From the NCBI RefSeq assembly GCF_900188085.1, contig NZ_FZOU01000002.1:372001-436000 (forward strand): a stretch of 64,000 nt of DNA, written 5' to 3'. The DNA is from Granulicella rosea. GTDB lineage: Bacteria; Acidobacteriota; Terriglobia; Terriglobales; Acidobacteriaceae. Position 1 is the stretch's first letter. Every line of letters starts with the position of its first letter. The notes beneath the pieces are model-generated. The model saw only the letters and a program-made list of their open reading frames with translations, made no database searches and was not told the origin of the DNA. A program made the translations under genes and the position numbers. Shown piece after piece: positions 1 through 8,792 of this stretch.

Positions 1-356
<356 letters not shown>

Positions 357-381
357 CTTAAAACCATTCGCATTTGACGTC

Positions 382-406
382 GCCGAACGAGCAACCCTCG
401 TTCGGC
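382..406 (+). terminator. Intrinsic terminator of gap
   Basis: A perfect 10-bp stem (382-391 with 397-406) closes a CAACC loop and is followed by a T-rich tail (TTCCTTTCTT). It sits just after gap, so gap transcription probably ends here. It also argues against translation starting at the TTG at 374, which would place the hairpin inside the next gene. Confidence 0.85.
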
Positions 407-436
407 TTCCTTTCTTCTGCTAAAAGTCGGGTGCTT

Positions 437-1795
437 ATGCTGGAACGCGGATACGTGATCGACTATCGCATTCGGGCCATTGTGGTCTGCGCCGTGTTCG
501 GCATGCTGACCTACGCGGGACGACACTTTCGCCTCGACGATGCGTACATCTACGCGCGGTACATCGACCACGCGCTGGCGGGCCGTGGGTTGGTCTTCAA
601 CGACGGCGAGCAGGTCAATGCGTTGACCTCGATCCTCGACACCTGGCTTCAACTGGCGATCGCCTATCTGGCGCACGGGCACATCCTCGTGATTCAGGCG
701 GTTTTGAGCGGAATCTTTTTTCTCGCTGCCGCTCTCATGGCGGAGAGCCTCGTCCCACTCTCCGGCATCATCATCGCCGCCAGCTCCTACTTCTATTTCA
801 CGGTCGGGATGGAGACATCCCTATTTCTGTTTTTGCTTATGCTGACCATTCACGCATATGCGCGCGAGAAGGTAGAGTGGCTGCCGCTTCTCTGTGCGCT
901 CACGCTGCTGACCCGCTTTGAGGGCGGAGCGCTGGTCGCGGTGATCGCGTGGCGGCTTTGGAGCACGCGGCGGCTTCCCTCGCTGCGATCCATGCTGGCG
1001 CCGGCGGTTCTGGCCGTCATCTACTTTGCGTTCAATGAGTTTTTCTACCAGCGGATCCTGCCGCAGTCGGCGAGCGCGAAGCTGGGGCAGGGATTCTCCG
1101 GCTTCTGGGGGCGCTGGCCGACTGCATTTCTGCGATTCCCCGAACTTGTCTACCGTCCCCTCGGCGGGGTCTGGACCTTCGTTCCCCTGTTACTTGTTCT
1201 TGCCTGCTTCGGAGCGTTGGACCCCCGTATGAAGAAACGCAACGAGGTCGCGGTTCCGTTCCTCTTCATCCTCGGTTGCTTTTATGTGCTCTTCAATATT
1301 CCGAACTACCACTGGTACTACGCGCCATTCCTCTACTTCTTTGCGATCTATGCGGTTCGCCTGATTCCAGATACGAAGGCCGCCACCTGGGCGACGCTGG
1401 CCCTGGTCCTGCTGCTCTTCAAGGGTAGCTTCAACTATCTTCGCGACAATGCCGTCGAAAATCCGCAGTACGCGAAGATTGGACAGTGGCTGATGCAGAA
1501 TACCGCCCCCAACGAGCGTATCGCCGCGATTGAGACCGGCACCATTGCCTGGTACTGCGACCGGAACATCATCGATATCGTCGGGCTGACGACTCCGCAG
1601 AATGGAAGATTCACGGCGAAGCGAGACTTTTCTTCATGGATCAAGGACAAGCCCGACCTGATCGTCGTCCATCCGGACCTTCCTTTTGCCTGGGAAAAAG
1701 TAGCCTTCCAGAGCCCCGACTATGAATACGTCCCGGTTCATTTCGACGGAGTCTATCTGCTGCGTCGAAAGCGCACCGAGGCAAAGCTCCCCTGA
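437..1795 (+). CDS. GT-C type multi-pass membrane glycosyltransferase-like protein
   Basis: About 452 residues with many hydrophobic segments and a soluble C-terminal tail. The N-terminal DDAYIYARYIDHALAGRGLVF segment, just after the first membrane span, resembles the first periplasmic loop of GT-C enzymes (GT39/GT87-like), where the Asp pair is catalytic and the donor is a polyprenyl-phosphate sugar. The C-terminal YAKIGQWLMQNTAPNERIAAIE region is also common in these proteins. The donor and acceptor cannot be told from sequence. The frame opens at a TTG at 374, but that lies upstream of the gap terminator; ATG 437 (or GTG 431) is preferred, although no clear ribosome binding site is seen. 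It is followed by a PNPOx-like gene with an 83-base gap. Confidence 0.75.
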   Translation: MLERGYVIDYRIRAIVVCAVFGMLTYAGRHFRLDDAYIYARYIDHALAGRGLVFNDGEQVNALTSILDTWLQLAIAYLAHGHILVIQAVLSGIFFLAAALMAESLVPLSGIIIAASSYFYFTVGMETSLFLFLLMLTIHAYAREKVEWLPLLCALTLLTRFEGGALVAVIAWRLWSTRRLPSLRSMLAPAVLAVIYFAFNEFFYQRILPQSASAKLGQGFSGFWGRWPTAFLRFPELVYRPLGGVWTFVPLLLVLACFGALDPRMKKRNEVAVPFLFILGCFYVLFNIPNYHWYYAPFLYFFAIYAVRLIPDTKAATWATLALVLLLFKGSFNYLRDNAVENPQYAKIGQWLMQNTAPNERIAAIETGTIAWYCDRNIIDIVGLTTPQNGRFTAKRDFSSWIKDKPDLIVVHPDLPFAWEKVAFQSPDYEYVPVHFDGVYLLRRKRTEAKLP

Positions 1796-1878
1796 TCGGA
1801 ATTTCTGAAACGGACGGCAACCGTTCCGAATCAAAGAATTGGCAGCGAGTCCACCTGCCGGGATCGAGCACCAAGCCG

Positions 1879-2520
1879 ATGAGCCGTGCATTCAGCGAAA
1901 TTGCCTTCACCCCCAACGTTAAAGCACTCCAGCAGCAACACGGCAGCCGCCGTCAGTACGAGCGCATGGAGCAGTCCGCGCCGGAGGACAGCGGTAAGAC
2001 CCTTACCGCGAGCGAGGAGACCTTTATCGGTCTCCGCGACAGCTTCTATATGGCCTCGGTCAGCGAGACGGGATGGCCATACCTCCAGCATCGCGGCGGG
2101 CCAAAGGGATTCGTGCATATTCTCGGCCCGTCGACCCTTGGCTTCGCCGATCTGCGCGGCAATAAGCAGTACATCTCGCTCGGCAATCTGCAGCACGACG
2201 CGCGCGTGGCGCTCTTCTTCATGGACTACCCCAACCAGACGCGGCTCAAGATTCTGGGCCGTGTCGAGATCCATGAGAACGACTCCGAGGCCGCGGCGCT
2301 CATCGCTTCGCTGACGACGGGCGAACGCGGGGCCGTGCCCGAGCGGGCCATCCTGATCCACGTCGAGGGCTACGACTGGAACTGCCCTCAGCACATCACG
2401 CCGCGCTTCACCGTCGATGAGTTCGAGCAGGCGCTGGGGCCGGTGAGACTGCGGCTCGCGGAACTGGAGGCCGAGAACGCGGCTCTGCGCGAGGCTGCCG
2501 CGAAGCTGAAAACGGCATAG
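1879..2520 (+). CDS. Pyridoxamine 5'-phosphate oxidase-fold (FMN-binding) protein
   Basis: 213 residues. The core (about residues 45-150) has the split-barrel flavin-binding pattern: FYMASVSETGWPYLQHRGG, then GFADLRGNKQYISLGNL and VALFFMDYPNQTRLKILG. Such proteins bind FMN or F420 and many reduce small molecules; the substrate is unknown here. The last ~30 residues (RLAELEAENAALREAAAKL) form a likely coiled coil, which suggests oligomerisation through the tail. It probably forms one unit with the RidA gene, which starts 11 bases after its stop. It is not the vitamin B6 enzyme PdxH itself, which has a different C-terminal signature. Confidence 0.8.
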   Translation: MSRAFSEIAFTPNVKALQQQHGSRRQYERMEQSAPEDSGKTLTASEETFIGLRDSFYMASVSETGWPYLQHRGGPKGFVHILGPSTLGFADLRGNKQYISLGNLQHDARVALFFMDYPNQTRLKILGRVEIHENDSEAAALIASLTTGERGAVPERAILIHVEGYDWNCPQHITPRFTVDEFEQALGPVRLRLAELEAENAALREAAAKLKTA

Positions 2521-2530
2521 ACTAGACTGC

Positions 2531-2908
2531 ATGAGCGAACGTCAGAATATAGCAGGCACCAGCCCCTACGAACCCATCATCGGCTTCTCGCGCGCGGTGC
2601 GCGTTGGCGGACACATCATGGTCTCGGGCACCGGCCCGGTCGGCGCGGACGACCTCGACGCCGCCGGCCAGACCGAGCAGGTTCTCACCCTCATCGCCGC
2701 CGTGCTCAAGCAGGCCGGCGCCAGCTTCGAGCACGTCGTTCGCACGCGGATGTACCTGACGCATGCCGAGGACTGGGAGGCCATCGGCCGTGTCCATGGC
2801 AAGTTCTTCGGCATCGTCCGCCCGGCCAGCAGCATGGTCGTCGTCGCGGCGCTGCTGAATCCGAAGTGGCGGATCGAGATCGAGGCCGACGCTCTGCTGC
2901 CGGAATAA
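2531..2908 (+). CDS. RidA/YjgF-family protein lacking the canonical arginine
   Basis: 125 residues covering the whole YjgF/Rid fold, including the N-terminal [17 protein letters not shown] strand and the [20 protein letters not shown] helix. Active RidA hydrolyses reactive enamine/imine intermediates made by PLP enzymes and needs an arginine in a P-A-R-S type motif. Here the aligned residue (about 100, in RPASSMVVV) is serine, so this is probably one of the Rid subgroups without classical deaminase activity. The C-terminal glutamate-containing strand ([11 protein letters not shown]) is retained. The gene is close behind the PNPOx-fold gene and 74 bases before pgk. Confidence 0.85.
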   Translation: MSERQNIAGTSPYEPIIGFSRAVRVGGHIMVSGTGPVGADDLDAAGQTEQVLTLIAAVLKQAGASFEHVVRTRMYLTHAEDWEAIGRVHGKFFGIVRPASSMVVVAALLNPKWRIEIEADALLPE

Positions 2909-2982
2909 TTTCGGCGCCGATTCGGCGATTTAACGTCATTGCAGCCCTGGTTTCAACCGGGAAATCGAGTACAAAGGAAGTC

Positions 2983-4197
2983 ATGCCCAAGCTCTCTATC
3001 AGCGACCTCGACCTCACCGGCAAGCGTGTGTTCATCCGCGTGGACTTCAACGTGCCGCTTTCGAAGGATGGCCGGACCATTCTCGACGATACCCGTATCC
3101 GCGAGACCATTCCGACCATCGAGTATGCGCTGCGCCGCAAGGCCTGCGTCATTCTGGCCTCACACCTCGGCCGTCCCAAGGGCGTGCCCGTGCCGACGAT
3201 GAGCCTGCGCCCCGTCGTCGACCGTCTGCGTCAGTTGCTCGACGCCGTCATCGACGACAACGAGAACGTCGCCTTCTCGCCGGACTGCGTGGGCGACATC
3301 GCGACGGAGCTGGCCGGTAACCTCGAGCCGGGACAGACGCTGCTGCTCGAAAACCTGCGCTTTCACCCGGAAGAAGAGGCCAACTCCCCGGCCTTCGCGA
3401 AGCAGCTCGCCTCACTCTGCGACGTCTACGTGAACGACGCCTTCGGCTCGGCGCACCGGGCGCACGCCTCGACCGAGGGCATCACGCACTTCGTCAAGCA
3501 GTCCGCGGCGGGCCTGCTGATGGAGAAAGAGCTGACCTACCTCGGCAAGGCCCTGACCACGCCGGACAAGCCGTTCGTCGCGATCATCGGCGGGGCGAAG
3601 GTCTCGGACAAGATCGAGGTCATCAACAGCCTGCTGGACAAGGCCGACTCGATCCTGATCGGCGGCGGCATGGCGTATACCTTCCTGCGCGCGCAGGGAC
3701 AGCACACCGGCAAGTCGCTGGTCGAAGAAGACAAGATCGACGTCGCCCGCGCGGCGCTCGACAAGGCCACGGCCAAGGGCGTGAAGTTCCTGCTGCCGGT
3801 CGACCATGTTCTGGCAGGAAAGTTCGACGCGCACGCCGAGCACACGGTCTTCTCGGGCTCCGGTGACTTTCCCGCCGATCAGATGGCGCTCGACATCGGG
3901 CCGAAGTCGATTGCGCTCTTTGCGGAAGAGATTGGGCACGCTCAGACCGTGCTCTGGAACGGTCCCATGGGCGTCTTCGAGTTCCCCGCCTTTGCGATCG
4001 GGACGAACGCCATCGCCAAGGCGGTCGCAAAGAATGAGGATGCGACCACCATTGTCGGCGGCGGCGACTCGGTCTCGGCGATTCACAAGTCGGGCTTCGC
4101 CGACAGGATCACGCATATCTCGACCGGCGGCGGCGCGAGCCTGGAGTTCCTCGAAGGCAAGGTGTTGCCGGGCGTCCAGGCGCTCACCGAAAAGTAA
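2983..4197 (+). CDS. pgk: Phosphoglycerate kinase
   Basis: 404 residues, normal family length. It transfers phosphate between 1,3-bisphosphoglycerate and ADP in glycolysis and acts in reverse in gluconeogenesis. Visible signatures are RVDFNVP near the N-terminus, HLGRPKG, the hinge-side [26 protein letters not shown] and the C-terminal GGGDSVSA nucleotide-binding loop. The open frame extends upstream, but ATG 2983 is chosen because AAGGAA lies a few bases before it and [11 protein letters not shown] is the typical PGK start. It is the central gene of the gap-pgk-tpiA block. A perfect stem-loop 55 bases after the stop probably ends its transcript. Confidence 0.98.
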   Translation: MPKLSISDLDLTGKRVFIRVDFNVPLSKDGRTILDDTRIRETIPTIEYALRRKACVILASHLGRPKGVPVPTMSLRPVVDRLRQLLDAVIDDNENVAFSPDCVGDIATELAGNLEPGQTLLLENLRFHPEEEANSPAFAKQLASLCDVYVNDAFGSAHRAHASTEGITHFVKQSAAGLLMEKELTYLGKALTTPDKPFVAIIGGAKVSDKIEVINSLLDKADSILIGGGMAYTFLRAQGQHTGKSLVEEDKIDVARAALDKATAKGVKFLLPVDHVLAGKFDAHAEHTVFSGSGDFPADQMALDIGPKSIALFAEEIGHAQTVLWNGPMGVFEFPAFAIGTNAIAKAVAKNEDATTIVGGGDSVSAIHKSGFADRITHISTGGGASLEFLEGKVLPGVQALTEK

Positions 4198-4251
4198 CGC
4201 ATCTCAGTTACCGATTCCCTTTCGTTTCTTCGATTTTGTGGGATATACGGC

Positions 4252-4280
4252 ACGCCCCGATACGCCTAGTATCGGGGCGT
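4252..4280 (+). terminator. Intrinsic terminator of pgk
   Basis: A 12-bp perfect stem (4252-4263 with 4269-4280), loop GCCTA, followed by TTGCTGTTGTT. It separates pgk from the cupin-like gene, whose ribosome binding site (GGGAGG) begins about 10 bases later. Confidence 0.85.
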
Positions 4281-4300
4281 TGCTGTTGTTGGGAGGTTGT

Positions 4301-5269
4301 ATGTCTCATGTTGCCGGACAGATCATCGAATGCGATGCCGAGAGCTTTCAGCGGGACCTGAACCTGCTGCCCTATGAGATCGGCCATAACCTCGCCAGCC
4401 ACCCATTGTTTCAGTTGCCGGCGCTGGTCGAGCTTGCCCAGCGCGTGGCCGCTCGCAGGAACCCGCATATGTCCGGCGGCGACGCCTACTTCAACGAAGG
4501 CGCCATCGAAGCCGGCGCCAAGCCCAACTACGACCGGCCCGAGGAGCAGCGCGCGGCGGTCGTCGACCTGGTGCGCAAGATCGAGCAGGCCGAGGCCTGG
4601 ATCATTCTGAAGCACATCGAACGCGAAGACGGCTACCGCGAGGTGATGGAGGCGGCCGTCTGCGACGCGCTGAAGATCGCGGGCGACGCCGGCAAGGAAC
4701 TCTTCAAGAAGATCAAGTGGTTCGAGGCGATCGTCTTCATCACCTCGCCGCATCGCGTGACGGAGTACCACATCGACCGCGAGTGCTCGTGGATCTTCCA
4801 GATTCGCGGCAATAAGGCCATCCATCTCTTTGACCGCGCCGACAAGGAGATCGTCCCTGAGGACGAACTGGAGCGCTTCTACACGGTCGACAACCGCGCC
4901 TCTACCTACAAGCCGCAGTTCGAGGACCGCGCCATCGTCTTCGAGATGACGCCTGGAACGGGCGTCCATATCCCGGTGAACACGCCGCACTGGCTGAAGA
5001 ACGGCGACGACGTCTCAATCACGCTGAACGTCAACTTCCAGTTCCACGACTCGGAGATATCGAATCTCTACAAGGCGAACTACTACCTGCGTCGTGCAGG
5101 CATGACGCCGAGCATTCCCGGCCAGCACAAACTTGCCGACCGGGCCAAGGCGCTTGCGTTTACCGGCGCCCTGGCTCTGAAACGCACGCTGAAGCCTGGC
5201 GATGGCGTCGTGCCGCCGGAGGCGAAGGCGCAAAAACGCAGGATCGCCGAGTTGGTCGGCGCGCGGTAA
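4301..5269 (+). CDS. JmjC/cupin-like domain protein
   Basis: 322 residues. The start at ATG 4301 is supported by GGGAGG upstream; the frame is open for 165 codons before it but that stretch is a shadow of pgk. The middle of the protein carries a cupin-like core with TSPHRVTEYHIDREC, where the His-x-Asp pair looks like the metal site of 2-oxoglutarate/Fe(II) JmjC-type proteins. It continues with IRGNKAIHLFD, and GTGVHIPVNTPHWLKNGDDVS supplies the distal histidines. Such proteins are usually hydroxylases or related oxygenases; the substrate is unknown. It lies between pgk and tpiA but probably has its own transcript because a terminator precedes it. Function beyond the fold is inference. Confidence 0.7.
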   Translation: MSHVAGQIIECDAESFQRDLNLLPYEIGHNLASHPLFQLPALVELAQRVAARRNPHMSGGDAYFNEGAIEAGAKPNYDRPEEQRAAVVDLVRKIEQAEAWIILKHIEREDGYREVMEAAVCDALKIAGDAGKELFKKIKWFEAIVFITSPHRVTEYHIDRECSWIFQIRGNKAIHLFDRADKEIVPEDELERFYTVDNRASTYKPQFEDRAIVFEMTPGTGVHIPVNTPHWLKNGDDVSITLNVNFQFHDSEISNLYKANYYLRRAGMTPSIPGQHKLADRAKALAFTGALALKRTLKPGDGVVPPEAKAQKRRIAELVGAR

Positions 5270-5330
5270 ACGTCCTCTTCCCCTATTGGAGTCTTCACAA
5301 GGCGGCGCGAAGATGGAATACTGACCACCT

Positions 5331-6086
5331 ATGCGGAAACCCCTGATCGCCGGCAACTGGAAGATGTATAAGACTCCTCGCGAGTCGCTCGCCTTTCTCG
5401 AAAAGTTTCTCCCCCTGGTGGAGGGACACACGCGCGACGAGATCGCGCTCTTCCCCACCATGTCGTCGCTTGGTTATGTGCTCGAGGCGACGGAGGGCAC
5501 GAACGTCCGCGCGGGCGCCCAGACGATGCACTGGCTGAATGAAGGTCCGTACACTGGTCAGACCTCTCCGACCATGCTGGCGAGCATCAACTGCACCCAC
5601 GTCCTGCTCGGCCACTCGGAACGCCGCATCTATGCGAACGAGACCGACGACATGGTGAACTGGAAGCTGAAGGCCGCGATTGGGCACAATCTGGTGCCGA
5701 TCGTCTGCGTCGGCGAGACGATGGACAAGCGCCAGAGCGGCCTGACCGAGGCGGTGCTGCGCTGGCAGATCGCCAACGCACTGAACGGCGTCGAACGTGA
5801 AGGATCGGAGAAGCTGATCATCGCCTACGAGCCGGTCTGGGCGATCGGCACTGGCAGCACGGCCACCCCGACGGTCGTCTCGGAGGCCCACCGCATCATC
5901 CGTCGCGAGGTTGCCGAGCGGCTTGGTCAAGAGCGCGCGGACGCCACTCGCATCATCTATGGCGGATCGGTAAAGCCCGAGAATGCCAGCCAGTTGATGG
6001 CGCAGCCGGAGATCGACGGCGCCCTGGTCGGCGGCGGCAGCCTCGACGCGGAGACCTTCGCCAGAATCGTCAAATACAGCGCATGA
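5331..6086 (+). CDS. tpiA: Triosephosphate isomerase
   Basis: 251 residues, standard length for the TIM barrel enzyme that interconverts dihydroxyacetone phosphate and glyceraldehyde-3-phosphate. The substrate-binding AGNWKMYKT, the catalytic histidine in LLGHSERR, the catalytic glutamate in AYEPVWAIGTG, and the phosphate-binding IIYGGSVKPEN are all present in the right order. It starts 61 bases after the cupin-like gene and closes the glycolytic block. A long stem-loop 12 bases after the stop terminates the transcript and is shared with the convergent small gene. Confidence 0.98.
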   Translation: MRKPLIAGNWKMYKTPRESLAFLEKFLPLVEGHTRDEIALFPTMSSLGYVLEATEGTNVRAGAQTMHWLNEGPYTGQTSPTMLASINCTHVLLGHSERRIYANETDDMVNWKLKAAIGHNLVPIVCVGETMDKRQSGLTEAVLRWQIANALNGVEREGSEKLIIAYEPVWAIGTGSTATPTVVSEAHRIIRREVAERLGQERADATRIIYGGSVKPENASQLMAQPEIDGALVGGGSLDAETFARIVKYSA

Positions 6087-6098
6087 GCTTCGGCCCAA

Positions 6099-6141
6099 GA
6101 AAAGAACCCTCCGCGCCAGACCGGCGTGGAGGGTTCTTTTC
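6099..6141. terminator. Bidirectional terminator between tpiA and the His-rich peptide gene
   Basis: A 19-bp stem (6099-6117 with 6123-6141, one G-T pair), loop AGACC, with an A-rich left base and a T-rich right base (GGGTTCTTTT). It lies between convergent genes and can act on both strands. Confidence 0.9.
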
Positions 6142-6159
6142 AAGCGTCAGACCTGCGGA

Positions 6160-6315
6160 CTACCGATGGCGGTAGTGGCGGTGATGACGATAGTGGCGAT
6201 GGTGATGAGGGTGAGTGACGATCACGACCTGAGCTTCAGCCGGAGTGGGAATCAGTTCGGCTGTCGCTACGAAAAACACAAACATCATCAGAAATACTTT
6301 TCCAAACTTCTTCAC
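6160..6315 (-). CDS. Small secreted His/Arg/Tyr-rich peptide
   Basis: A 51-codon frame read from a GTG at 6315. A good ribosome binding site (GGAGAAG) sits four bases upstream of the start. The product begins MKKFGKVFLMMFVFFVATAE, a clear signal peptide, with likely cleavage after Ala28 (AEA/Q). The last 17 residues hold nine histidines, five arginines and two tyrosines arranged in HHRHY-like units. The mature product would be about 23 residues and strongly basic. A metal-binding or surface role is plausible but only inferred. The gene ends at the shared terminator with tpiA, which supports it being a real transcribed unit. It lies downstream of lepB on the same strand. Confidence 0.65.
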   Translation of the reverse strand: MKKFGKVFLMMFVFFVATAELIPTPAEAQVVIVTHPHHHRHYRHHRHYRHR

Positions 6316-6405
6316 TGGTCTTCTCCGGGAGTTGCGCTTCGAGGGAATGTGATGCGCGGATCGGTCGCTGCGTTGTTCCGCCGCACTCGCGGCCCGAAAC
6401 CCAGG

Positions 6406-6996
6406 CTAACGAACCACCCCAAGCTGTTCGATCGGCCAGTAGACGAACGCCGCCTTCCCATAGATCAGACTGCGCTCGACCGGCCCGAAATCGCGGCTAT
6501 CGCTCGAAATGGAGCGGTGATCTCCCATGACGAAGTATTCCTTGTTGGGAATCGTCATCTCGGGCTGCGAGCGGTCGTCCATGAAGCGGGGCGGAACGTA
6601 CTTCTCGACCTTCGTTTCGCCATTGACGTAGACACGGCCATGATCGATACGCACGCGGTCGCCCGGCAGCCCGATTACTCGTTTGATATAGCTCTTGGAG
6701 TGATCGCGCGGATACTGGAAGACGACCACATCGCCACGTTGAATATCGCCAATCCGGAAGGCCATCTTGTTGATGAATAAACGATCCTGATCCTCGAGCA
6801 GAGGAAGCATGCTGGTGCCTTCGACCCGCACCGGCTGGTAAAGAAAGACGATGATGAACGCCGAGACGCCGATCGACAATGCCAGATCGCGCAGCCATGC
6901 GCGAATACCGGACTTTTCCCTCGCTGGCGGCGAAACTCCCAGTCCACCGGGATCTTGCATTTCGGACGGCTTTTCCTGCACTTCGACCCTTCTCAT
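6406..6996 (-). CDS. lepB: Signal peptidase I
   Basis: Removes signal peptides from exported proteins at the outer face of the inner membrane. A single N-terminal membrane anchor (DLALSIGVSAFIIVFLYQPV) is followed by the catalytic serine in VEGTSMLP (Ser62 from the chosen start), the catalytic lysine in SYIKRVIGLPGD (Lys105), and the C-terminal box GDHRSISSDSRDFG. From ATG 6996 the protein has 196 residues, normal for the short Gram-negative form. The frame stays open up to 7176, but the extra residues do not look like family sequence; a GGAAG lies about 12 bases before 6996, so the start is moderately certain. Divergent to murQ across a 266-base gap with no further feature that I can identify. 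Confidence 0.9.
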   Translation of the reverse strand: MRRVEVQEKPSEMQDPGGLGVSPPAREKSGIRAWLRDLALSIGVSAFIIVFLYQPVRVEGTSMLPLLEDQDRLFINKMAFRIGDIQRGDVVVFQYPRDHSKSYIKRVIGLPGDRVRIDHGRVYVNGETKVEKYVPPRFMDDRSQPEMTIPNKEYFVMGDHRSISSDSRDFGPVERSLIYGKAAFVYWPIEQLGVVR

Positions 6997-7262
6997 CTCA
7001 TCAACCGTCTTCCAATAAACGCGCTGACCCGCTAGCATGTATCGTAATCTCTGAACCCACTTAACGTCGTCCTGAAAAGAATCCGGGATAAAGATTGACT
7101 CGTAGCAAGGGTGTGTCAGAATGAGCGCATACCTTATTTGATTGTGCCAGAGAATCGAACGCGCAACGGCAGACATTACCTCTGGCTATACTGCTCTGCG
7201 GCTTGTTTGATGCATCTGACGTGTTGAACAGGTAAACTCGCTACGGAAGACGGCGAAAACAT

Positions 7263-8249
7263 ATGGCAACTGTGACCATGATCGAGCAAGCGCCCGTGGA
7301 GAATCCGGAAAAGCCCGAACGGTCGGCCCCACGCGGCCCGACTGATCTATTTGGACTCGCAACCGAGAGCGCCAACAGCGCCTCCGAAGGCCTGGACACC
7401 AAGTCCGCGCTCGAAATAGCACGTATCATCAACCACGAGGACGCGAAGGTCGCGGCCGCGGTGAAGAAGGCTCTGCCCGAGATCGCTATCGTCATCGATA
7501 CGGTCGCTCGCGCCCTGCGCGATGGCGGACGTCTGATCTACGTCGGCGCGGGTTCGAGCGGACGCATCTCGTCGCTCGACGCCAGCGAGTGCCCGCCGAC
7601 ATTTTCTACCTCTCCCTCGCAGGTGCAGTACATCATGGCCGGCGGCCCCAAGGCGCTTGCATCCGCCTCGGACGTGAATGAGGATTCGCCGGAGATCGGT
7701 CAGCGGGATATCGCCCGCCGTCGTCCTACGCGCAAGGATGTGATCATCGGCGTCTCGGCCAGCGGACGCACACCGTACGTGGTGGGCGCCGTCGAATATG
7801 CACGCGCTCGCGGCGCCAAGACCGCCTGCGTCACCTGCAATACCGATACTCCCCTGGCAGATGTCTCCGACACGAGCATTATTGTGGAGGTCGGCCCCGA
7901 GGTGATCTCCGGCTCGACGCGCATGAAGGCGTCGACCGCGCAGAAAATGGTTCTGAACATGATCACGACGGGCGCGATGACGCGTCTCGGCTATGTGTAC
8001 GAGAACCTGATGGTCAACGTCCACATGAAGAACGCCAAACTGGTCGAGCGCGGCATTCGCGTGCTGATGCATGTTTGCAAGATTGACCGCGAGACGGCTA
8101 TTCGGACCATCAAGTCCGCGGGTAAGTCGATTCCGATCGCGCTGGTGATGTTGAAGGCCGGCGTCGACAAGATGGAGGCAGTCCGCCGACTGACCAAGGC
8201 GGACGGCAACGTTCGCCTGGCCATCGACGACTCCCGTCTAGAACTTTGA
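7263..8249 (+). CDS. murQ: N-acetylmuramic acid 6-phosphate etherase
   Basis: 328 residues. It cleaves the lactyl ether of MurNAc-6-phosphate, giving GlcNAc-6-phosphate and D-lactate, in cell-wall recycling. The SIS sugar-phosphate domain is clear: RLIYVGAGSSGRISSLDASE with catalytic Glu109, then CPPTF, a second phosphate loop VSASGRTPYVVGA, and STRMKASTAQKMVLNM. The N-terminal ~25 residues are longer than in E. coli and low-complexity. A small gene follows after 12 bases. No phosphotransferase transporter or amidase gene is next to it, so the source of MurNAc-6-P is not shown here. Confidence 0.95.
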   Translation: MATVTMIEQAPVENPEKPERSAPRGPTDLFGLATESANSASEGLDTKSALEIARIINHEDAKVAAAVKKALPEIAIVIDTVARALRDGGRLIYVGAGSSGRISSLDASECPPTFSTSPSQVQYIMAGGPKALASASDVNEDSPEIGQRDIARRRPTRKDVIIGVSASGRTPYVVGAVEYARARGAKTACVTCNTDTPLADVSDTSIIVEVGPEVISGSTRMKASTAQKMVLNMITTGAMTRLGYVYENLMVNVHMKNAKLVERGIRVLMHVCKIDRETAIRTIKSAGKSIPIALVMLKAGVDKMEAVRRLTKADGNVRLAIDDSRLEL

Positions 8250-8261
8250 GTCTTCATTAGG

Positions 8262-8744
8262 ATGGAAATTAGTGCTTTCAGATGGTTCGAGAGGCAGAGC
8301 GGTACATTTAGATATGTACTGCTCACCTTGCTCGGTCTGGGCCTCGCCTGCGCGTCGGTTGTCGTATTCTTTGCGTACGAATTTTCTGATCGGCAAATGT
8401 GCGGTAGCCATGGTTTTCAAGCGTTCAACTCTCCTGAGGGAAAGCTTCGAGCGGTCCTGTATGACTATGACTGTGGCGCTACCACGGACTTTAGCACTCG
8501 GCTCGCAGTCGTAAAGCAGTCCTCAAAGTTCGATCCGTTCGATGTCAGTGAGCGCGAACTGGTCATGATCGCGGACAGCAATCACGGGGCTGCAGGTGTG
8601 GACTCGAACGGAATTCTTCCGATCGCGGTCGAGTGGACCGACTCACAGCATCTGAGCGTACGTCTGCCTGAAGGTGCTCGTACGTTCGTTCATAAGCAGA
8701 ATGCTGGGTCTGTCGTAATCCACTACGAGAATGACGCCCAGTAA
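8262..8744 (+). CDS. Membrane-anchored hypothetical protein
   Basis: 160 residues. One hydrophobic segment (about residues 18-39) anchors a soluble domain. That domain has NSPEGKLRAVLYDYDCGATTDFSTRLAVV, a pattern I recognise from a widespread family of small uncharacterised proteins with a conserved Cys-Gly-Ala-Thr-Thr core. There is no enzymatic motif. The gene has noticeably lower GC and more rare codons than its neighbours, suggesting a relatively recent acquisition or relaxed selection. It starts 12 bases after murQ and may be cotranscribed. Function unknown. Confidence 0.7.
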   Translation: MEISAFRWFERQSGTFRYVLLTLLGLGLACASVVVFFAYEFSDRQMCGSHGFQAFNSPEGKLRAVLYDYDCGATTDFSTRLAVVKQSSKFDPFDVSERELVMIADSNHGAAGVDSNGILPIAVEWTDSQHLSVRLPEGARTFVHKQNAGSVVIHYENDAQ

Positions 8745-8792
8745 CGTACGCACAGAGATCCGTTGCCGAAACCAGTTAGACTCAGGATCAAG

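Noticed and set aside
374-436. TTG start extending the GT-C gene upstream
   Set aside because: The added codons contain the gap terminator hairpin and no ribosome site precedes the TTG.
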